64,000 nucleotides of DNA from Photorhabdus thracensis (GTDB taxonomy: Bacteria > Pseudomonadota > Gammaproteobacteria > Enterobacterales > Enterobacteriaceae): the NCBI RefSeq assembly GCF_001010285.1, contig NZ_CP011104.1, positions 3,348,001 through 3,412,000 of the forward strand. The letters are read 5' to 3'. Below the pieces are notes generated by a model. The model ran no database searches. It was given only the letters and a program-made list of their open reading frames with translations, and had not been told where the DNA came from. The position numbers were made by a program, and so were the translations under genes. Below, one piece after another: positions 21,366 to 31,528 of the stretch (position 1 is the stretch's first letter; each line of letters starts with the position of its first letter).

Positions 21366-21758
21366 TTATTCTTCTTCGTCCAGAAGCGCCTGATATCCTG
21401 CGGCATCCAGCAGATTAGCAAATTCACTCTCATCAGAGGCTTTAATACGGAACAGCCAACCTTCATTATAAGGCTCGCCATTAACCAATTCAGGCGCTTC
21501 ACCCAGCGCTTCATTAACGGCAATCACTTCACCACTCAGTGGCGCGTAAATATCAGAAGCGGCTTTTACTGATTCAACAACGGCACATTCATCACCAAAA
21601 TTAAATTCATCGCCTACTTCTGGCAAATCAACAAAAACCATGTCGCCTAGCAGTTCCTGCGCATGTTCGGTAATACCTACAGTGTATTCACCATTGCCTT
21701 CTGCGCGAACCCACTCGTGTGATTCAGCATATTTTAACTCTGCGGGTACATTACTCAT
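21366..21758 (-). CDS. gcvH: Glycine cleavage system H protein
   Basis: This 130-residue lipoyl carrier shuttles the aminomethyl group between P and T proteins. The lipoylated lysine is Lys65 in [17 protein letters not shown] chose the ATG at 21758 ([10 protein letters not shown]), which aligns with E. coli GcvH and has AAGGAG nine bases upstream; the ATG at 21764 is only three bases from that site and an ATG at 21776 would precede it. It lies between gcvT and gcvP in the same operon. Confidence 0.95.
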   Translation of the reverse strand: MSNVPAELKYAESHEWVRAEGNGEYTVGITEHAQELLGDMVFVDLPEVGDEFNFGDECAVVESVKAASDIYAPLSGEVIAVNEALGEAPELVNGEPYNEGWLFRIKASDESEFANLLDAAGYQALLDEEE

Positions 21759-21870
21759 CACCATTGTCTCCTTCAATCTTAGAACTTATCTCACCTCATT
21801 AGGCTATTTTGTTTTCCTGCACCAATCATGCCTAATGGATAGGGTACTATTTAATCATCAAGTTATTAGA

Positions 21871-22965
21871 CTATACGAGAGGTTTACCCGCCCGTACAAA
21901 ATTGGGTTTGACTACCTGAACCGGCATCTCACGATTGCGGATTTGTACAATTGCCTGTTCACCAATCCCTTGTGGTACACGGGCAAGGGCAATACTGAAT
22001 CCTAATGTTGGGGAGAATGTACCGCTGGTAATAACGCCAGCGTGTAAGGCGCCCGCTTCATCAGTAAAACTGACCGTTAAACCACCACGTAATACACCTT
22101 TTTCTCTCATCACCAGGCCAACCAACTGTTCAGTGCCATCTTCACGCTGTTTTTCCAGCGCTTCACGGCCGATAAACTGACGATCTTCTGGTTTCCAGGC
22201 GATTGTCCAGCCCATATTGGCTGCCAGTGGAGAAATGGTTTCATCCATTTCCTGTCCATAGAGGTTCATACCCGCTTCAAGCCGCAAAGTATCACGGGCG
22301 CCTAGCCCTGCGGGCTTAACGCCGACACTAAGCAATTTTTGCCAGAAATCTGCTGATTGCTCTTTTGGCATCGCCACTTCATAGCCCGCCTCGCCGGTAT
22401 AACCCGTTGTTGCGATAAACAGATCACCAGCCTGAACACCAAAGAAGGGTTTCATTCCGGCAATAGCCTGTTTTTGTTGATCGTTCAGCAGAGACTCTAC
22501 TTTTGCCTGAGCTTCAGGCCCCTGAACAGCAATCAATGCCAGATCATCACGCACCTGAATATCAACCGGGTAATTGGCAGCATGTTCATTGATCCAAGCC
22601 AGATCTTTTTCACGGGTTGCAGAATTGACCACCATCCGATAAAAATCATGGCTAAAGTAATAAACAATCAGATCATCAATGACACCGCCGGAAGCATTAA
22701 GCATCCCGGTGTATAAGGCTTTGCCCTTTTCTGTCAGTTTAGCAATGTCATTTGCCAGCAGATAACGCAGGAAATCACGGCAGCCAGTACCATGCAGATC
22801 CACAATCGTCATGTGGGAAACATCAAACATACCGGCATCAGTGCGGACAGTATGATGCTCATCCATTTGTGAACCGTAATGCAAAGGCATCATCCAGCCA
22901 TGAAAATCTACCATACGTGCACCGCAGGCCAGATGCTGGTCATACAATGGAGTGTGTTTTGCCAT
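21871..22965 (-). CDS. gcvT: Glycine cleavage system T protein (aminomethyltransferase)
   Basis: This 364-residue tetrahydrofolate-dependent enzyme releases ammonia and makes 5,10-methylene-THF. The start [20 protein letters not shown] and the blocks [14 protein letters not shown] and [19 protein letters not shown] are diagnostic, and the length equals E. coli GcvT. It is first in gcvTHP; the 358-bp upstream gap must hold the operon promoter and, by analogy, GcvA/Lrp sites, which I could not place. Confidence 0.97.
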   Translation of the reverse strand: MAKHTPLYDQHLACGARMVDFHGWMMPLHYGSQMDEHHTVRTDAGMFDVSHMTIVDLHGTGCRDFLRYLLANDIAKLTEKGKALYTGMLNASGGVIDDLIVYYFSHDFYRMVVNSATREKDLAWINEHAANYPVDIQVRDDLALIAVQGPEAQAKVESLLNDQQKQAIAGMKPFFGVQAGDLFIATTGYTGEAGYEVAMPKEQSADFWQKLLSVGVKPAGLGARDTLRLEAGMNLYGQEMDETISPLAANMGWTIAWKPEDRQFIGREALEKQREDGTEQLVGLVMREKGVLRGGLTVSFTDEAGALHAGVITSGTFSPTLGFSIALARVPQGIGEQAIVQIRNREMPVQVVKPNFVRAGKPLV

Positions 22966-23323
22966 TATTTCCCTCTTTTCATTTCCTACATGAAAACATA
23001 CCGCGTATTAACCGACAGCTACTGTGAATCATGAACAAAAAGCGGCTAAAAAACGCGACGCAAACGATGTCTTAACGTAAAAGTTATCACTGAAAACAAA
23101 AATGAACCATAAGTAAAAATAGGGCCCAATTTAGTAACAACAAAAAAACATGCTGTGAGTATGCAGAATTTTTAACTATTAAAATGAGCCATAATACTCA
23201 AAATTAACAATTAACTTTAGAAAACACACATTTTCCATTAAGAGCTGACTGAAATATGAATAAAATCACCTATCCATATTTCAGTGATGCATGAGAAAAA
23301 ATAATCGATAAGAAGAAGCTAAA
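22966..23323 (-). promoter_or_regulatory. gcvTHP upstream region
   Basis: These 358 bases between gcvT and the ubiI stop carry no gene. They are AT-rich, especially 23,070-23,300. No glycine riboswitch-like pair of aptamers was recognised. Regulation by GcvA, GcvR and Lrp is known in E. coli, but no exact sites were identified. Confidence 0.4.
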
Positions 23324-24556
23324 TTAGATTTTTTCAGCTGAACAGGATGGCGAAGAGAGCCAGCCCGGTAAGTCATTCAACCCCATTGCCTGACGAAGTA
23401 ATGGAGGTTTAATTCCGGGTAAATTGTCTGCCAGTGATAACCCGACATCCCGCAAAAGTTTTTTCACTGGATTATTGCCGTCGAACAACTGACGAAACCC
23501 CTGCATTCCAGCCAACATGACAGCGGCACTGTGTTTACGGCGGCGTTCATATCGACGTAAATAGAAGTGCTGACCAATATCTTTTCCCTGGCAATGCAGA
23601 CGACGCAATTCACCTATGAGTTCAGCCACATCCATAAAGCCCAGATTCACACCCTGTCCTGCCAATGGATGAATGGTATGAGCAGAGTCTCCCACTAAGG
23701 CCAGACGATGAGCGGCAAAGTTACGGGCATAACGGCCGGTCAGTGGAATTGTTTGGCGTTCACTGATCAGCTCACACTGACCAAGACGCATATCAAAATC
23801 CACCGCTAGTTGCCGGTTGAAAAGCGTGTTATCAAGCTGTTTGTACTGATCTGCCGCTTCACCCGGCAGTGACCAGACGATAGAACACAAATGTGGATCA
23901 GCAAGAGGCAGAAACGCCAGAATACCATCACCATAAAAGACCTGACGGGCAACGCTGCCATGAGGCTCTTCAGTGCGAATAGCCGCCACTAACGCATGAT
24001 GTTCATAATCCCAGAATGTCAGGGGGATATCCGCATGCTGACGCAACCATGAATGAGCACCATCAGCGCCAACCACTAAACGGGCGGTTAGCATGCGACC
24101 ATCGGATAATGTCATGAAAGCTTCATTTTCCCCCCAGGCAATCTGTTGTAAAGCCGTAGGCGTCAGCATGGTCACGTCCGACAGGCTTTCCGCTTTTTTC
24201 CATAACATCTCACGGATAACCCGGTTTTCAATGATATGACCAAGATATTTCAGGCCATATTCAGCCGCGTTGAATCGAATGCGGCCAAAGCTATCCCGGT
24301 CCCAAACTTCTATTCCCTGATAAGGGCTGGTACGCATATCCAGAATCTGTTGCCACACGCCAAGATGTTGTAACAGGCGCTCACTGGCAGCATTAATTGC
24401 AGAAACCCGCAAAGCATATTCTTCTCCGGCATAAACCGATTGAGCAGGCGGATAGCTTTCTACCACAGCCACCCGTAAACCACTGCCCTGTAAGCCACAG
24501 GCAAGTGCCAGACCCACCATACCGCCACCAGCGATAACCACATCAAATGATTGCAT
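23324..24556 (-). CDS. ubiI: Ubiquinone C5 hydroxylase (FAD monooxygenase)
   Basis: This 410-residue flavoprotein of the UbiH/Coq6 family introduces the C5 hydroxyl group in ubiquinone synthesis. It has the N-terminal FAD motif VVIAGGGMVGLALACGL, the DG region VVGADGAHSWLR and the second FAD motif GDSAHTIHPLAGQGVNLG. It was formerly called visC. It lies 37 bp downstream of ubiH in the pepP-ubiH-ubiI order conserved in enterobacteria. Confidence 0.93.
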   Translation of the reverse strand: MQSFDVVIAGGGMVGLALACGLQGSGLRVAVVESYPPAQSVYAGEEYALRVSAINAASERLLQHLGVWQQILDMRTSPYQGIEVWDRDSFGRIRFNAAEYGLKYLGHIIENRVIREMLWKKAESLSDVTMLTPTALQQIAWGENEAFMTLSDGRMLTARLVVGADGAHSWLRQHADIPLTFWDYEHHALVAAIRTEEPHGSVARQVFYGDGILAFLPLADPHLCSIVWSLPGEAADQYKQLDNTLFNRQLAVDFDMRLGQCELISERQTIPLTGRYARNFAAHRLALVGDSAHTIHPLAGQGVNLGFMDVAELIGELRRLHCQGKDIGQHFYLRRYERRRKHSAAVMLAGMQGFRQLFDGNNPVKKLLRDVGLSLADNLPGIKPPLLRQAMGLNDLPGWLSSPSCSAEKI

Positions 24557-24593
24557 AATATAACGTCCTCTTATTTTGTCTGCTTATCTGCGG

Positions 24594-25772
24594 TTATCTT
24601 TGGACGACCCAGCCCAGAGTCTGACGGGCCAGCATATCCCGCACAGGAGAGAATTTTTCCATCGCCATCAAGCCAAGATTGCGCCCAACTCTTAATGGAA
24701 AATAGTGATTGGCAAATATCCGTATCAATCCATCAGTAATACCAATGGTATTTTCCCGATCTAAAACCCGTTGCTGTTGATAATTAGCCAAAACCGGGTA
24801 AGCACCAATATCCTGACTAGTCGCAAAAGCCTCAGAAACAATCTGAGCCAGTGTCATCACATCCCGCATACCAAGATTAAAACCCTGGCCGGCAATCGGG
24901 TGTAATGTTTGTGCAGCATTACCCACCAGCGCCAATCGATGGCTGACTTGTTGGTTTGCAGTGGATAGTGTGAGTGGATAACTGTGGCGCCAGCCGGTTT
25001 CCAACATTTTGCCCAGTCGCCAGCCAAATGCACGCTGTAACTGCTTCAGAAACTGCTCATTATCCCAGCCAGCTATTTCCCTTCGCCGATCCAACTGATG
25101 GCACCATACCAATGAGCTCCGCCTCCCAGACATCGGCAGCAAAGCCAGTGGGCCATATTCCGTGAAACGCTCAAATGCCCTGCCCTGTGGATGCTCTGAC
25201 GTCAGCACATTAGTAATCACGGCAATCTGTCCATAAGGGTGCTGATGCCACTGAATATTACAGGCTTGACCAATCGCAGAATGGCTGCCATCTGCGGCGA
25301 CCAGCAATTCACCTTGCAGTTGATCGCCATTGTCCAGGGTAACGGTCACTGATGATATCGTTCTTTCAACGGTCAGAACTTTGGATGGACAATATAATGT
25401 CACGCCGGGAGCATTTTTCAGTAAACCGAACAAGCACTTGCCAGCATCATGCAGTTCGACAACATTACCTAAAGCCGGAATGTGATATTCTTTCGCATAA
25501 AGGTTCACGAACCCTGCATGACCACGGTCACTAACATGAACGTGAGTTATTGGTATCACATAATCTTCCAGAGCAGACCAAACCCCGATCTGTTGTAGAC
25601 GCTGACAAGTACCGTAAGCCAGCGCTATCGCTCTGGCATCAAAGCCGGGGTGCTTCTGCTTCGGCTCTGCTGCTTCAATCAGGGAAACATGAATCTGCCC
25701 CTTGCTCAGGGAAGATATTGCCAGCGCAAGTGTCGCGCCGGTCATGCCCCCTCCAACGATAATCACGTTCAT
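24594..25772 (-). CDS. ubiH: 2-octaprenyl-6-methoxyphenol hydroxylase
   Basis: This 392-residue FAD monooxygenase is paralogous to UbiI and hydroxylates a ubiquinone intermediate. Motifs are VIIVGGGMTGATLALAI at the N-terminus, LVAADGSHSAIG, and GNAAQTLHPIAGQGFNLG. It is eight bp downstream of pepP, so the genes are co-transcribed. UbiH is distinguished from UbiI by position and by closer agreement with E. coli UbiH length (392). Confidence 0.93.
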   Translation of the reverse strand: MNVIIVGGGMTGATLALAISSLSKGQIHVSLIEAAEPKQKHPGFDARAIALAYGTCQRLQQIGVWSALEDYVIPITHVHVSDRGHAGFVNLYAKEYHIPALGNVVELHDAGKCLFGLLKNAPGVTLYCPSKVLTVERTISSVTVTLDNGDQLQGELLVAADGSHSAIGQACNIQWHQHPYGQIAVITNVLTSEHPQGRAFERFTEYGPLALLPMSGRRSSLVWCHQLDRRREIAGWDNEQFLKQLQRAFGWRLGKMLETGWRHSYPLTLSTANQQVSHRLALVGNAAQTLHPIAGQGFNLGMRDVMTLAQIVSEAFATSQDIGAYPVLANYQQQRVLDRENTIGITDGLIRIFANHYFPLRVGRNLGLMAMEKFSPVRDMLARQTLGWVVQR

Positions 25773-25780
25773 ATCTTAAC

Positions 25781-27097
25781 TTAACCCTGTTTTGCTTTCG
25801 CCATCAGAGCTTCAATCTCATCAGCTTCTTTAATCACACTGGCTGTCAGGTTTTCGTTACCGGTTTCAGTGATCAAAATGTCATCTTCAATTCGGATACC
25901 GATACCACGATATTCCAGCGCCACATCGGCATCCGGTGCAATATAAAGCCCGGGTTCAACCGTTAATACCATTCCTGGCGCCAGAATACGGTCACGTTCT
26001 GCGCCATAGTGCCCAACATCATGCACATCCAGACCCAGCCAATGGCTGAGGCCATGCATAAAGAACTGGCGATAGGCTTTAGTTTCGATTAAATGTTCAA
26101 CCTCACCGTGCATAATGCCCAGTTTCACCAGCTCTTCCACCATAATCCGCACAACATGTTCTGTTACTTTGTTGATGCTGGTGCCCGGTTTATACAATTC
26201 TAATGAAACCTTGAGTGTTTTCAGTACGATATCGTAAATTTCACGCTGGGCGCGGGTGAACTTGCCATTCACCGGGAAAGTACGGGTGATATCTCCGGCA
26301 TAACCTAGATATTCACAGCCTGCATCAATCAACACAAGGTCACCCTCTTTCATCCTGCTTTCGTTCTCGGTGTAGTGCAGAATACAGCCGTTTTCACCAC
26401 TCCCGACAATCGTATTGTAAGAAGGATAACGTGCACCCTGATGCGTAAATTCGTGATGAATTTCAGCTTCCAGTTGATATTCAAACATGCCTGGGCGGCA
26501 AGTCTTCATCGCACGCGTATGTGCCTGTGCGCTGATTTCACCTGCTCGGCGCATAATTTCAATTTCTGCCTTGGATTTGAATAACCGCATTTCATGTACC
26601 CAAGGACGCCAGTCAGTTATCGTTAAAGGGGCTGAAAGATTACGGCGACCGCCTTTTCTCAGTGTATCCAGCGCCTGGAAGACAATGTCATCCGCATAGG
26701 CAAATTCACCCTGTGCGTGATAAACCACATCCAGACCATTTAACAGCTGATAAAGCTCTTCCTGGATATCATCAAAAGGCAAGGCCCGGTTAATGCCCAG
26801 TTTTTCTGGCGCCGTTTCTTGCCCAAGACGACGGCCAAACCAAATTTCCGCCGTCAAATCACGTGTTCGATTAAAAAGAACACTATGATTATGCTTATCA
26901 TCACTTTTAATTAATATCAGCACAGCTTCCGGTTCATTGAATCCAGTCAAATAAAGGAAATCGCTGTGCTGGCGATAGGGATATTCATTATCCGAATTTC
27001 GGGGCGCAGGCGGGGCAGAAAAAATAATCGCTGCGCTGGCCGGAGCCATTTTTGCCAGTAAAGCCTGACGGCGGGATAAATATTCTTGTTTGATCAT
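25781..27097 (-). CDS. pepP: Xaa-Pro aminopeptidase P
   Basis: This 438-residue pita-bread metallopeptidase cleaves X-Pro N-termini. Metal-site segments are DAGCEYLGYAGDITRTF, the histidine in HGLSHWLGLDVHDVG, and EPGLYI plus RIEDDILITETG for the glutamates. The N-terminal aminopeptidase P domain begins IKQEYLSRRQALLAKM. It sits 48 bp after ygfB and leads the ubiH-ubiI genes, as in E. coli. Confidence 0.95.
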   Translation of the reverse strand: MIKQEYLSRRQALLAKMAPASAAIIFSAPPAPRNSDNEYPYRQHSDFLYLTGFNEPEAVLILIKSDDKHNHSVLFNRTRDLTAEIWFGRRLGQETAPEKLGINRALPFDDIQEELYQLLNGLDVVYHAQGEFAYADDIVFQALDTLRKGGRRNLSAPLTITDWRPWVHEMRLFKSKAEIEIMRRAGEISAQAHTRAMKTCRPGMFEYQLEAEIHHEFTHQGARYPSYNTIVGSGENGCILHYTENESRMKEGDLVLIDAGCEYLGYAGDITRTFPVNGKFTRAQREIYDIVLKTLKVSLELYKPGTSINKVTEHVVRIMVEELVKLGIMHGEVEHLIETKAYRQFFMHGLSHWLGLDVHDVGHYGAERDRILAPGMVLTVEPGLYIAPDADVALEYRGIGIRIEDDILITETGNENLTASVIKEADEIEALMAKAKQG

Positions 27098-27145
27098 ACC
27101 CTCTCCTGCGACTTAGTTAATTATTTTGAGTTCAATAAACAGCAA

Positions 27146-27721
27146 TTAATGCAATGTTGGCTTATCATTTTTTGCCATTGAAACAGCTTTAGGCTGAGTA
27201 AAAGCGATATAGCAAAGCTGCGCGGCAACCCGCACATACTCAAGAACCTCTTCCAGCGCCTGAGCCAGCTCTTCTTGATCATCACCTTCTTCATAGCCAA
27301 GCAGACCGATATTACGCAAATCACCCACAATCTCATCGACCTCTTTTTTATCGGTGAGTTTTGGTTGCGCAACACCCAACCCCAACAAGAAATGGTTCAC
27401 CCAGCCAGCCAGGGCATCCGCCCGTTCAAACACATTATCTTCCTCATCGGGCAACAATAAATGGAATGCAAAATGACTGTCATCCAATGATTCAAATGTA
27501 ATTTCACGTAATTCACGCAATTGTTGAGCTAATGGATAGGAAAAAGCCAGTCCATCATTGGCTAAATCATGAACTAAAGCTTGCCAACTACTATCACGGT
27601 TGCCACCGCACAGTAAGCCACTAATCAACCCATGCATCTCAGCCGCTGTCAGCGCCACTGACTGCTGATGTAATATTTCGTCAAAAGATTGATAATCTGG
27701 TAATGAATTCTGTATAGACAT
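27146..27721 (-). CDS. ygfB: YgfB family protein
   Basis: This 191-residue protein is close to E. coli YgfB (192). The conserved blocks [20 protein letters not shown] and [20 protein letters not shown] and the C-terminal [11 protein letters not shown] are typical of the UPF0149 family. The molecular function is not established in E. coli. It is the first gene of the ygfB-pepP-ubiH-ubiI run and is divergent from zapA. Confidence 0.92.
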   Translation of the reverse strand: MSIQNSLPDYQSFDEILHQQSVALTAAEMHGLISGLLCGGNRDSSWQALVHDLANDGLAFSYPLAQQLRELREITFESLDDSHFAFHLLLPDEEDNVFERADALAGWVNHFLLGLGVAQPKLTDKKEVDEIVGDLRNIGLLGYEEGDDQEELAQALEEVLEYVRVAAQLCYIAFTQPKAVSMAKNDKPTLH

Positions 27722-27907
27722 GTGTATTGGTCATCGTTGACGGTGTAAGTTCATGCTATGCTACCACCAAGGGGAGTCGCTATACCAGACAGCAGCCATA
27801 GCTAATCGTGAGTTGTCTGTCGGTATCGCACTGTAATGATTGGCGTCTTGCTTTATCCTATCATCAGGAATGAAAGCCAGAGCGCAGTAATAAGTCAGGA
27901 AGGGGTC

Positions 27908-28237
27908 ATGTCTGCACAACCAGTAGATATCCAGATTTTTGGGCGGTCATTACGTGTCAATTGTCCATCAGAGCAAAAAGAAGCATTGCTGGCTGCCGCG
28001 GTGGAACTTGAACAACGTTTAGAAGATTTAAAAGAACGCACCAGAGTAACCAATACTGAACAACTGGTTTTTATTGTGGCATTGAATATCTGTCATGAGC
28101 TGGCACAAGAAAAAGTGAAAACCCGTGACTATGCCTACAATATGGAACAAAAAATAAAGATGCTTCAACAGACTATAGAACAAGCATTAGTGGAGCAAGG
28201 TCGCATCACTGAGCGCACTATTGCGTCAAATGAATGA
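27908..28237 (+). CDS. zapA: Cell division protein ZapA
   Basis: This 109-residue FtsZ-ring stabiliser has an N-terminal globular domain ([20 protein letters not shown]) and a C-terminal coiled coil ([20 protein letters not shown]). I set the start at 27908, preceded by GGAAGGGG; an in-frame ATG at 27836 adds 24 residues absent from the family. 6S RNA follows directly, as in other enterobacteria. Confidence 0.95.
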   Translation: MSAQPVDIQIFGRSLRVNCPSEQKEALLAAAVELEQRLEDLKERTRVTNTEQLVFIVALNICHELAQEKVKTRDYAYNMEQKIKMLQQTIEQALVEQGRITERTIASNE

Positions 28238-28355
28238 ATTCTATTGATAAATCATACATTAGTGAGTGAATCATTCTATAATTTAGTTGCTTTCTGTATT
28301 TAGTTTCATACAATAGGTTATATAAAGTTGCTTAGTAAGCGTAAGCGCTGAATAA

Positions 28356-28540
28356 ATTTCTCTGAGATGTTCGTGAACGGGGAAAGTCCCCTGAGCCGAT
28401 ATTTCATACATGATAGAATGTAGTGCTCCGCAGCCGGTGTGCATGCTCGGTCCGTCCGAGAAGCCTTAAGGATGCGATGCTGCGTTCACCTTGAACCAAG
28501 GGTTCAAGGGTTACTACCTGTAACGGCATCTTGGAGAACC
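28356..28540 (+). ncRNA. ssrS: 6S RNA
   Basis: About 185 nt match E. coli 6S RNA: the start ATTTCTCTGAGATGTTCG, the block CCCTGAGCCGATATTTCATA, the central GAGCATGCTCGGTCCGTCCG-like segment (here GTGCATGCTCGGTCCGTCCG), and the 3' block CACCTTGAACCAAGGGTTCA. 6S RNA mimics an open promoter and binds sigma70-RNA polymerase in stationary phase. It lies between zapA and ygfA, its conserved place. The 3' end is set by comparison and may be off by a few bases. Confidence 0.95.
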
Positions 28541-28578
28541 CTAAATTTAATCACTACTCGCATTAACAGGCAGGTTCC

Positions 28579-29175
28579 ATGCTATCAGATCCCCTGTTAT
28601 CACTCAGACAAAACATCAGAAAGAAAATACGCCGGCAACGCCGTGAACTCCCCCCTGAACAACAAGCCCTTTTTGCAAACCAAGCCGCGGAAAAAGTTGT
28701 CAACCACCCCAGAATTCACCAAGCCAATAAAATTGCACTATTTCTTTCATTTGATGGTGAACTTGACACCCGACCGCTAATCAAGCAACTCTGGCAACAA
28801 AACAAACAGATCTATTTGCCTGTATTGCACCTTTTCAGTCGCTACCATCTGTTGTTTTTAAGCTATCAGCCAAATACACAACTTGTCAGAAATCGTTTCA
28901 ATATAGAAGAGCCGCCACTGGATGTTCAGCAGCTTTTACCATTATCTGAGCTGGATATCATGATGATCCCGCTGGTTGCTTTCGACCGCACAGGACAGCG
29001 ACTTGGAATGGGAGGTGGCTTTTACGATCGTACATTGAGACAATGGCAACAAAAAAATTTCTATCCGATTGGTCTGGCTCATAACTGCCAATTAGTCGAT
29101 ACATTACCTTCAGCCGAGTGGGATATCCCATTACCAGAAATCATCACTCCTGAAAAAATCTGGCAATGGCAGTAA
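28579..29175 (+). CDS. ygfA: 5-formyltetrahydrofolate cyclo-ligase
   Basis: This 198-residue enzyme converts 5-formyl-THF to 5,10-methenyl-THF. The C-terminal nucleotide-binding motif RLGMGGGFYDR and MMIPLVAFDRTGQ are characteristic. Its position 39 bp after 6S RNA is the conserved ssrS-ygfA tandem, from which both are transcribed in E. coli. It supports one-carbon metabolism together with the nearby gcv genes. It is slightly longer than E. coli YgfA (182). Confidence 0.92.
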   Translation: MLSDPLLSLRQNIRKKIRRQRRELPPEQQALFANQAAEKVVNHPRIHQANKIALFLSFDGELDTRPLIKQLWQQNKQIYLPVLHLFSRYHLLFLSYQPNTQLVRNRFNIEEPPLDVQQLLPLSELDIMMIPLVAFDRTGQRLGMGGGFYDRTLRQWQQKNFYPIGLAHNCQLVDTLPSAEWDIPLPEIITPEKIWQWQ

Positions 29176-29207
29176 AAAAATGGGCACCTTACACAAAGCG
29201 CCCATTT
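29174..29207 (-). terminator. Terminator of serA (convergent with ygfA)
   Basis: On the minus strand ATGGGCGC pairs with GGTGCCCAT-type sequence (one G-T pair), followed by seven T residues. It lies 20 bp past the serA stop and overlaps the ygfA end, so it probably serves both genes. Confidence 0.8.
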
Positions 29208-29224
29208 GCGGCATAGCAAAATAA

Positions 29225-30466
29225 TCAGTAAAGCAGGCGAGAACGGATAGTACCCGGCAACGCTTTCAGTTCCTGAAATACCATTTCAGCCTGAGCAGGG
29301 TTCTCAGTCACAATATCAATCACCACATATCCCATATCCCCACTGGTACGCAGGTACTGAGCGGCGATATTAATATCCTGTGCAGCAAACACTTGGTTAA
29401 TGCTATTCAATATACCTGGACGATTTTCATGAATATGTAAAAACCGGTTGGTATCATCAGCATGAGCAGGAAGAGAAACTTCCGGGAAGTTGACTGCTGA
29501 TAAAGTAGAACCATTATCAGAGTATTTCGCTAACTTTCCTGCTACTTCATAACCAATATTTTCCTGCGCTTCCTGTGTAGAACCACCGATATGCGGAGTC
29601 AGCAATACGTTATCAAATTTAAGCAAAGGCGACTCAAACGGATCATTATTGGTTGCGGGTTCAACCGGGAATACATCTACAGCTGCCCCTGACAGGTGTT
29701 CACTTTCCAGTGCTTCACACAACGCCGGAATATCCACCACTGTTCCGCGTGAAGCATTGATCAGGATAGAACCCGGTTTCATCAATGCCAGTTCCTGCGT
29801 ACCCATCATATTCTTCGTTGATGGCGTTTCTGGTACGTGTAAACTGACCACATCACTCATATTCAGTAATTCTGATAAATGACGAATCTGATGGGCATTA
29901 CCTAATGGCAGTTTGTTCTCAATATCGTAGAAGTAGACATCCATACCAATACTTTCAGCCAAAATACCAAGCTGAGTACCAATATGACCGTAACCGATAA
30001 TACCCAGTTTTTTACCGCGCACTTCATAACAGCCCTTAGCCTGTTTATCCCATACGCCACGATGCGCTTTAGCATTTGCTAAAGGAATACGGCGCAGTAG
30101 TAACAACAGCTCACCAAGTACCATCTCAGCAACAGAACGGGTATTAGAAAATGGTGCGTTAAAGACGGGGATACCCCGTTTGGCCGCTGCTTTAAGATCA
30201 ACCTGGTTGGTGCCGATACAGAAGCAACCCACAGCCACCAATTTTTCGGCTGCCTGGAAAATATCTTCTGTCAATTGTGTGCGAGAACGGATCCCAACAA
30301 AATGGGCATCACGAATTGCCTCTTTTAACGCCTGAGAATCTAACGCCCCTTTATAATATTCGATATTGCTATAGCCCGCTCCCCGCAGGTTTTCTACCGT
30401 GCTCTGATGTACACCTTCCAATAGCAAAAATTTGATCTTGTCTTTTTCCAGAGATACCTTAACCAT
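29225..30466 (-). CDS. serA: D-3-phosphoglycerate dehydrogenase
   Basis: This 413-residue enzyme oxidises 3-phosphoglycerate, the first step of serine synthesis. It has the NAD motif LGIIGYGHIGTQLG, the dehydrogenase signatures MKPGSILINASRGTVVD and LLTPHIGGST, and a C-terminal ACT domain (FLHIHENRPGILNSINQVF) for serine feedback. Length is three residues over E. coli SerA. Serine feeds glycine and the gcv system. The serA-rpiA gap of 276 bp holds the serA promoter and the rpiA terminator. Confidence 0.97.
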   Translation of the reverse strand: MVKVSLEKDKIKFLLLEGVHQSTVENLRGAGYSNIEYYKGALDSQALKEAIRDAHFVGIRSRTQLTEDIFQAAEKLVAVGCFCIGTNQVDLKAAAKRGIPVFNAPFSNTRSVAEMVLGELLLLLRRIPLANAKAHRGVWDKQAKGCYEVRGKKLGIIGYGHIGTQLGILAESIGMDVYFYDIENKLPLGNAHQIRHLSELLNMSDVVSLHVPETPSTKNMMGTQELALMKPGSILINASRGTVVDIPALCEALESEHLSGAAVDVFPVEPATNNDPFESPLLKFDNVLLTPHIGGSTQEAQENIGYEVAGKLAKYSDNGSTLSAVNFPEVSLPAHADDTNRFLHIHENRPGILNSINQVFAAQDINIAAQYLRTSGDMGYVVIDIVTENPAQAEMVFQELKALPGTIRSRLLY

Positions 30467-30702
30467 TTACCCTGCCTATTGTTACGTCAATTTTCATTAC
30501 ATTTAAGTTTCATTCTCTCAACATAACAAAAAAACAGACACGGCAATACAAACGATTGCTATTCCTACCAAATAAGTCTTAATAAGATAGTTATTGTGCG
30601 GAATAAAATGATATGGAGAAGAATAAAGTCAGGATTTAGATTATCTAATAATCAGATATATGAGATATATCACTAAATTTCCACTTATTATTAAAAGTAA
30701 AA

Positions 30703-30730
30703 AATTTTTAAGGGCGAAAGGTTTCGCCCT
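30703..30730 (-). terminator. Terminator of rpiA
   Basis: The stem AGGGCGAAA/TTTCGCCCT (30711-30730) follows the rpiA stop on the minus strand, with the tail TTAAAAATTTTTTAC. Confidence 0.75.
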
Positions 30731-30742
30731 CTATGAGCAATA

Positions 30743-31402
30743 TTATTGAGTAATGGTTTTCACTCCATCTAATGTTCCCATCAATACAACATCCGCACCC
30801 CGATTAGCAAACAGACCGACAGTGACTACACCGGCGATACGATTAATTTTATTCTCTAACTCAACAGGATCGATAATTGCTAAATTATGCACATCCAGGA
30901 TCACATTGCCGTTATCAGTCACAACGTTCAGGCGATATTCTGGTAAACCACCCAATTTAACCAATTCACGGGCAACATATGAACGGGCCATGGGGATCAC
31001 TTCAACTGGTAAAGGGAATTTACCCAATACATCAACTTTCTTAGAAGAATCAACGATACAAATGAATTTCTTCGCTATTGCAGAAATAATTTTTTCGCGA
31101 GTCAATGCGGCACCACCGCCTTTAATCATCTGCATATTGCCATTGATTTCATCCGCGCCATCAACATAAATATCAAGAGAATCCACTTCATTACAGTCGA
31201 ATACAGGAATTCCCAGGCTTTTTAACTTTTCGGTAGAAGCCTCAGAGCTGGATACAGCCCCCTCAATTTGGTCTTTAATTGAGCCAAGGGCATCAATAAA
31301 ATGCGAAGCCGTTGAACCCGTCCCCACACCGACAATCGTTCCGGGAGTGACAAATTCGAGCGCTGCCCAACCTACTGCTTTTTTCAGTTCGTCCTGAGTC
31401 AT
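30743..31402 (-). CDS. rpiA: Ribose-5-phosphate isomerase A
   Basis: This 219-residue enzyme interconverts ribose-5-phosphate and ribulose-5-phosphate. Active-site segments [35 protein letters not shown] and ALTREKI contain the conserved Asp, Glu and Lys. Length matches E. coli RpiA. It is divergent from argP across 126 bp. Confidence 0.96.
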   Translation of the reverse strand: MTQDELKKAVGWAALEFVTPGTIVGVGTGSTASHFIDALGSIKDQIEGAVSSSEASTEKLKSLGIPVFDCNEVDSLDIYVDGADEINGNMQMIKGGGAALTREKIISAIAKKFICIVDSSKKVDVLGKFPLPVEVIPMARSYVARELVKLGGLPEYRLNVVTDNGNVILDVHNLAIIDPVELENKINRIAGVVTVGLFANRGADVVLMGTLDGVKTITQ

Positions 31403-31528
31403 ATCAATTCACAACCTATATCAGTTACAAGGAAAGCCTGTCAGCTAGTATAAACAATAATTTGCCTCATCTACCGGAAAAATATGGCATAGTGCTATGC
31501 AGAACAATCAATGGAGAATCTTTCTGTA

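Noticed and set aside
22966-23323. Glycine riboswitch upstream of gcvT
   Set aside because: No paired aptamer-like conserved sequence was recognised; enterobacterial gcv operons use GcvA/Lrp control.
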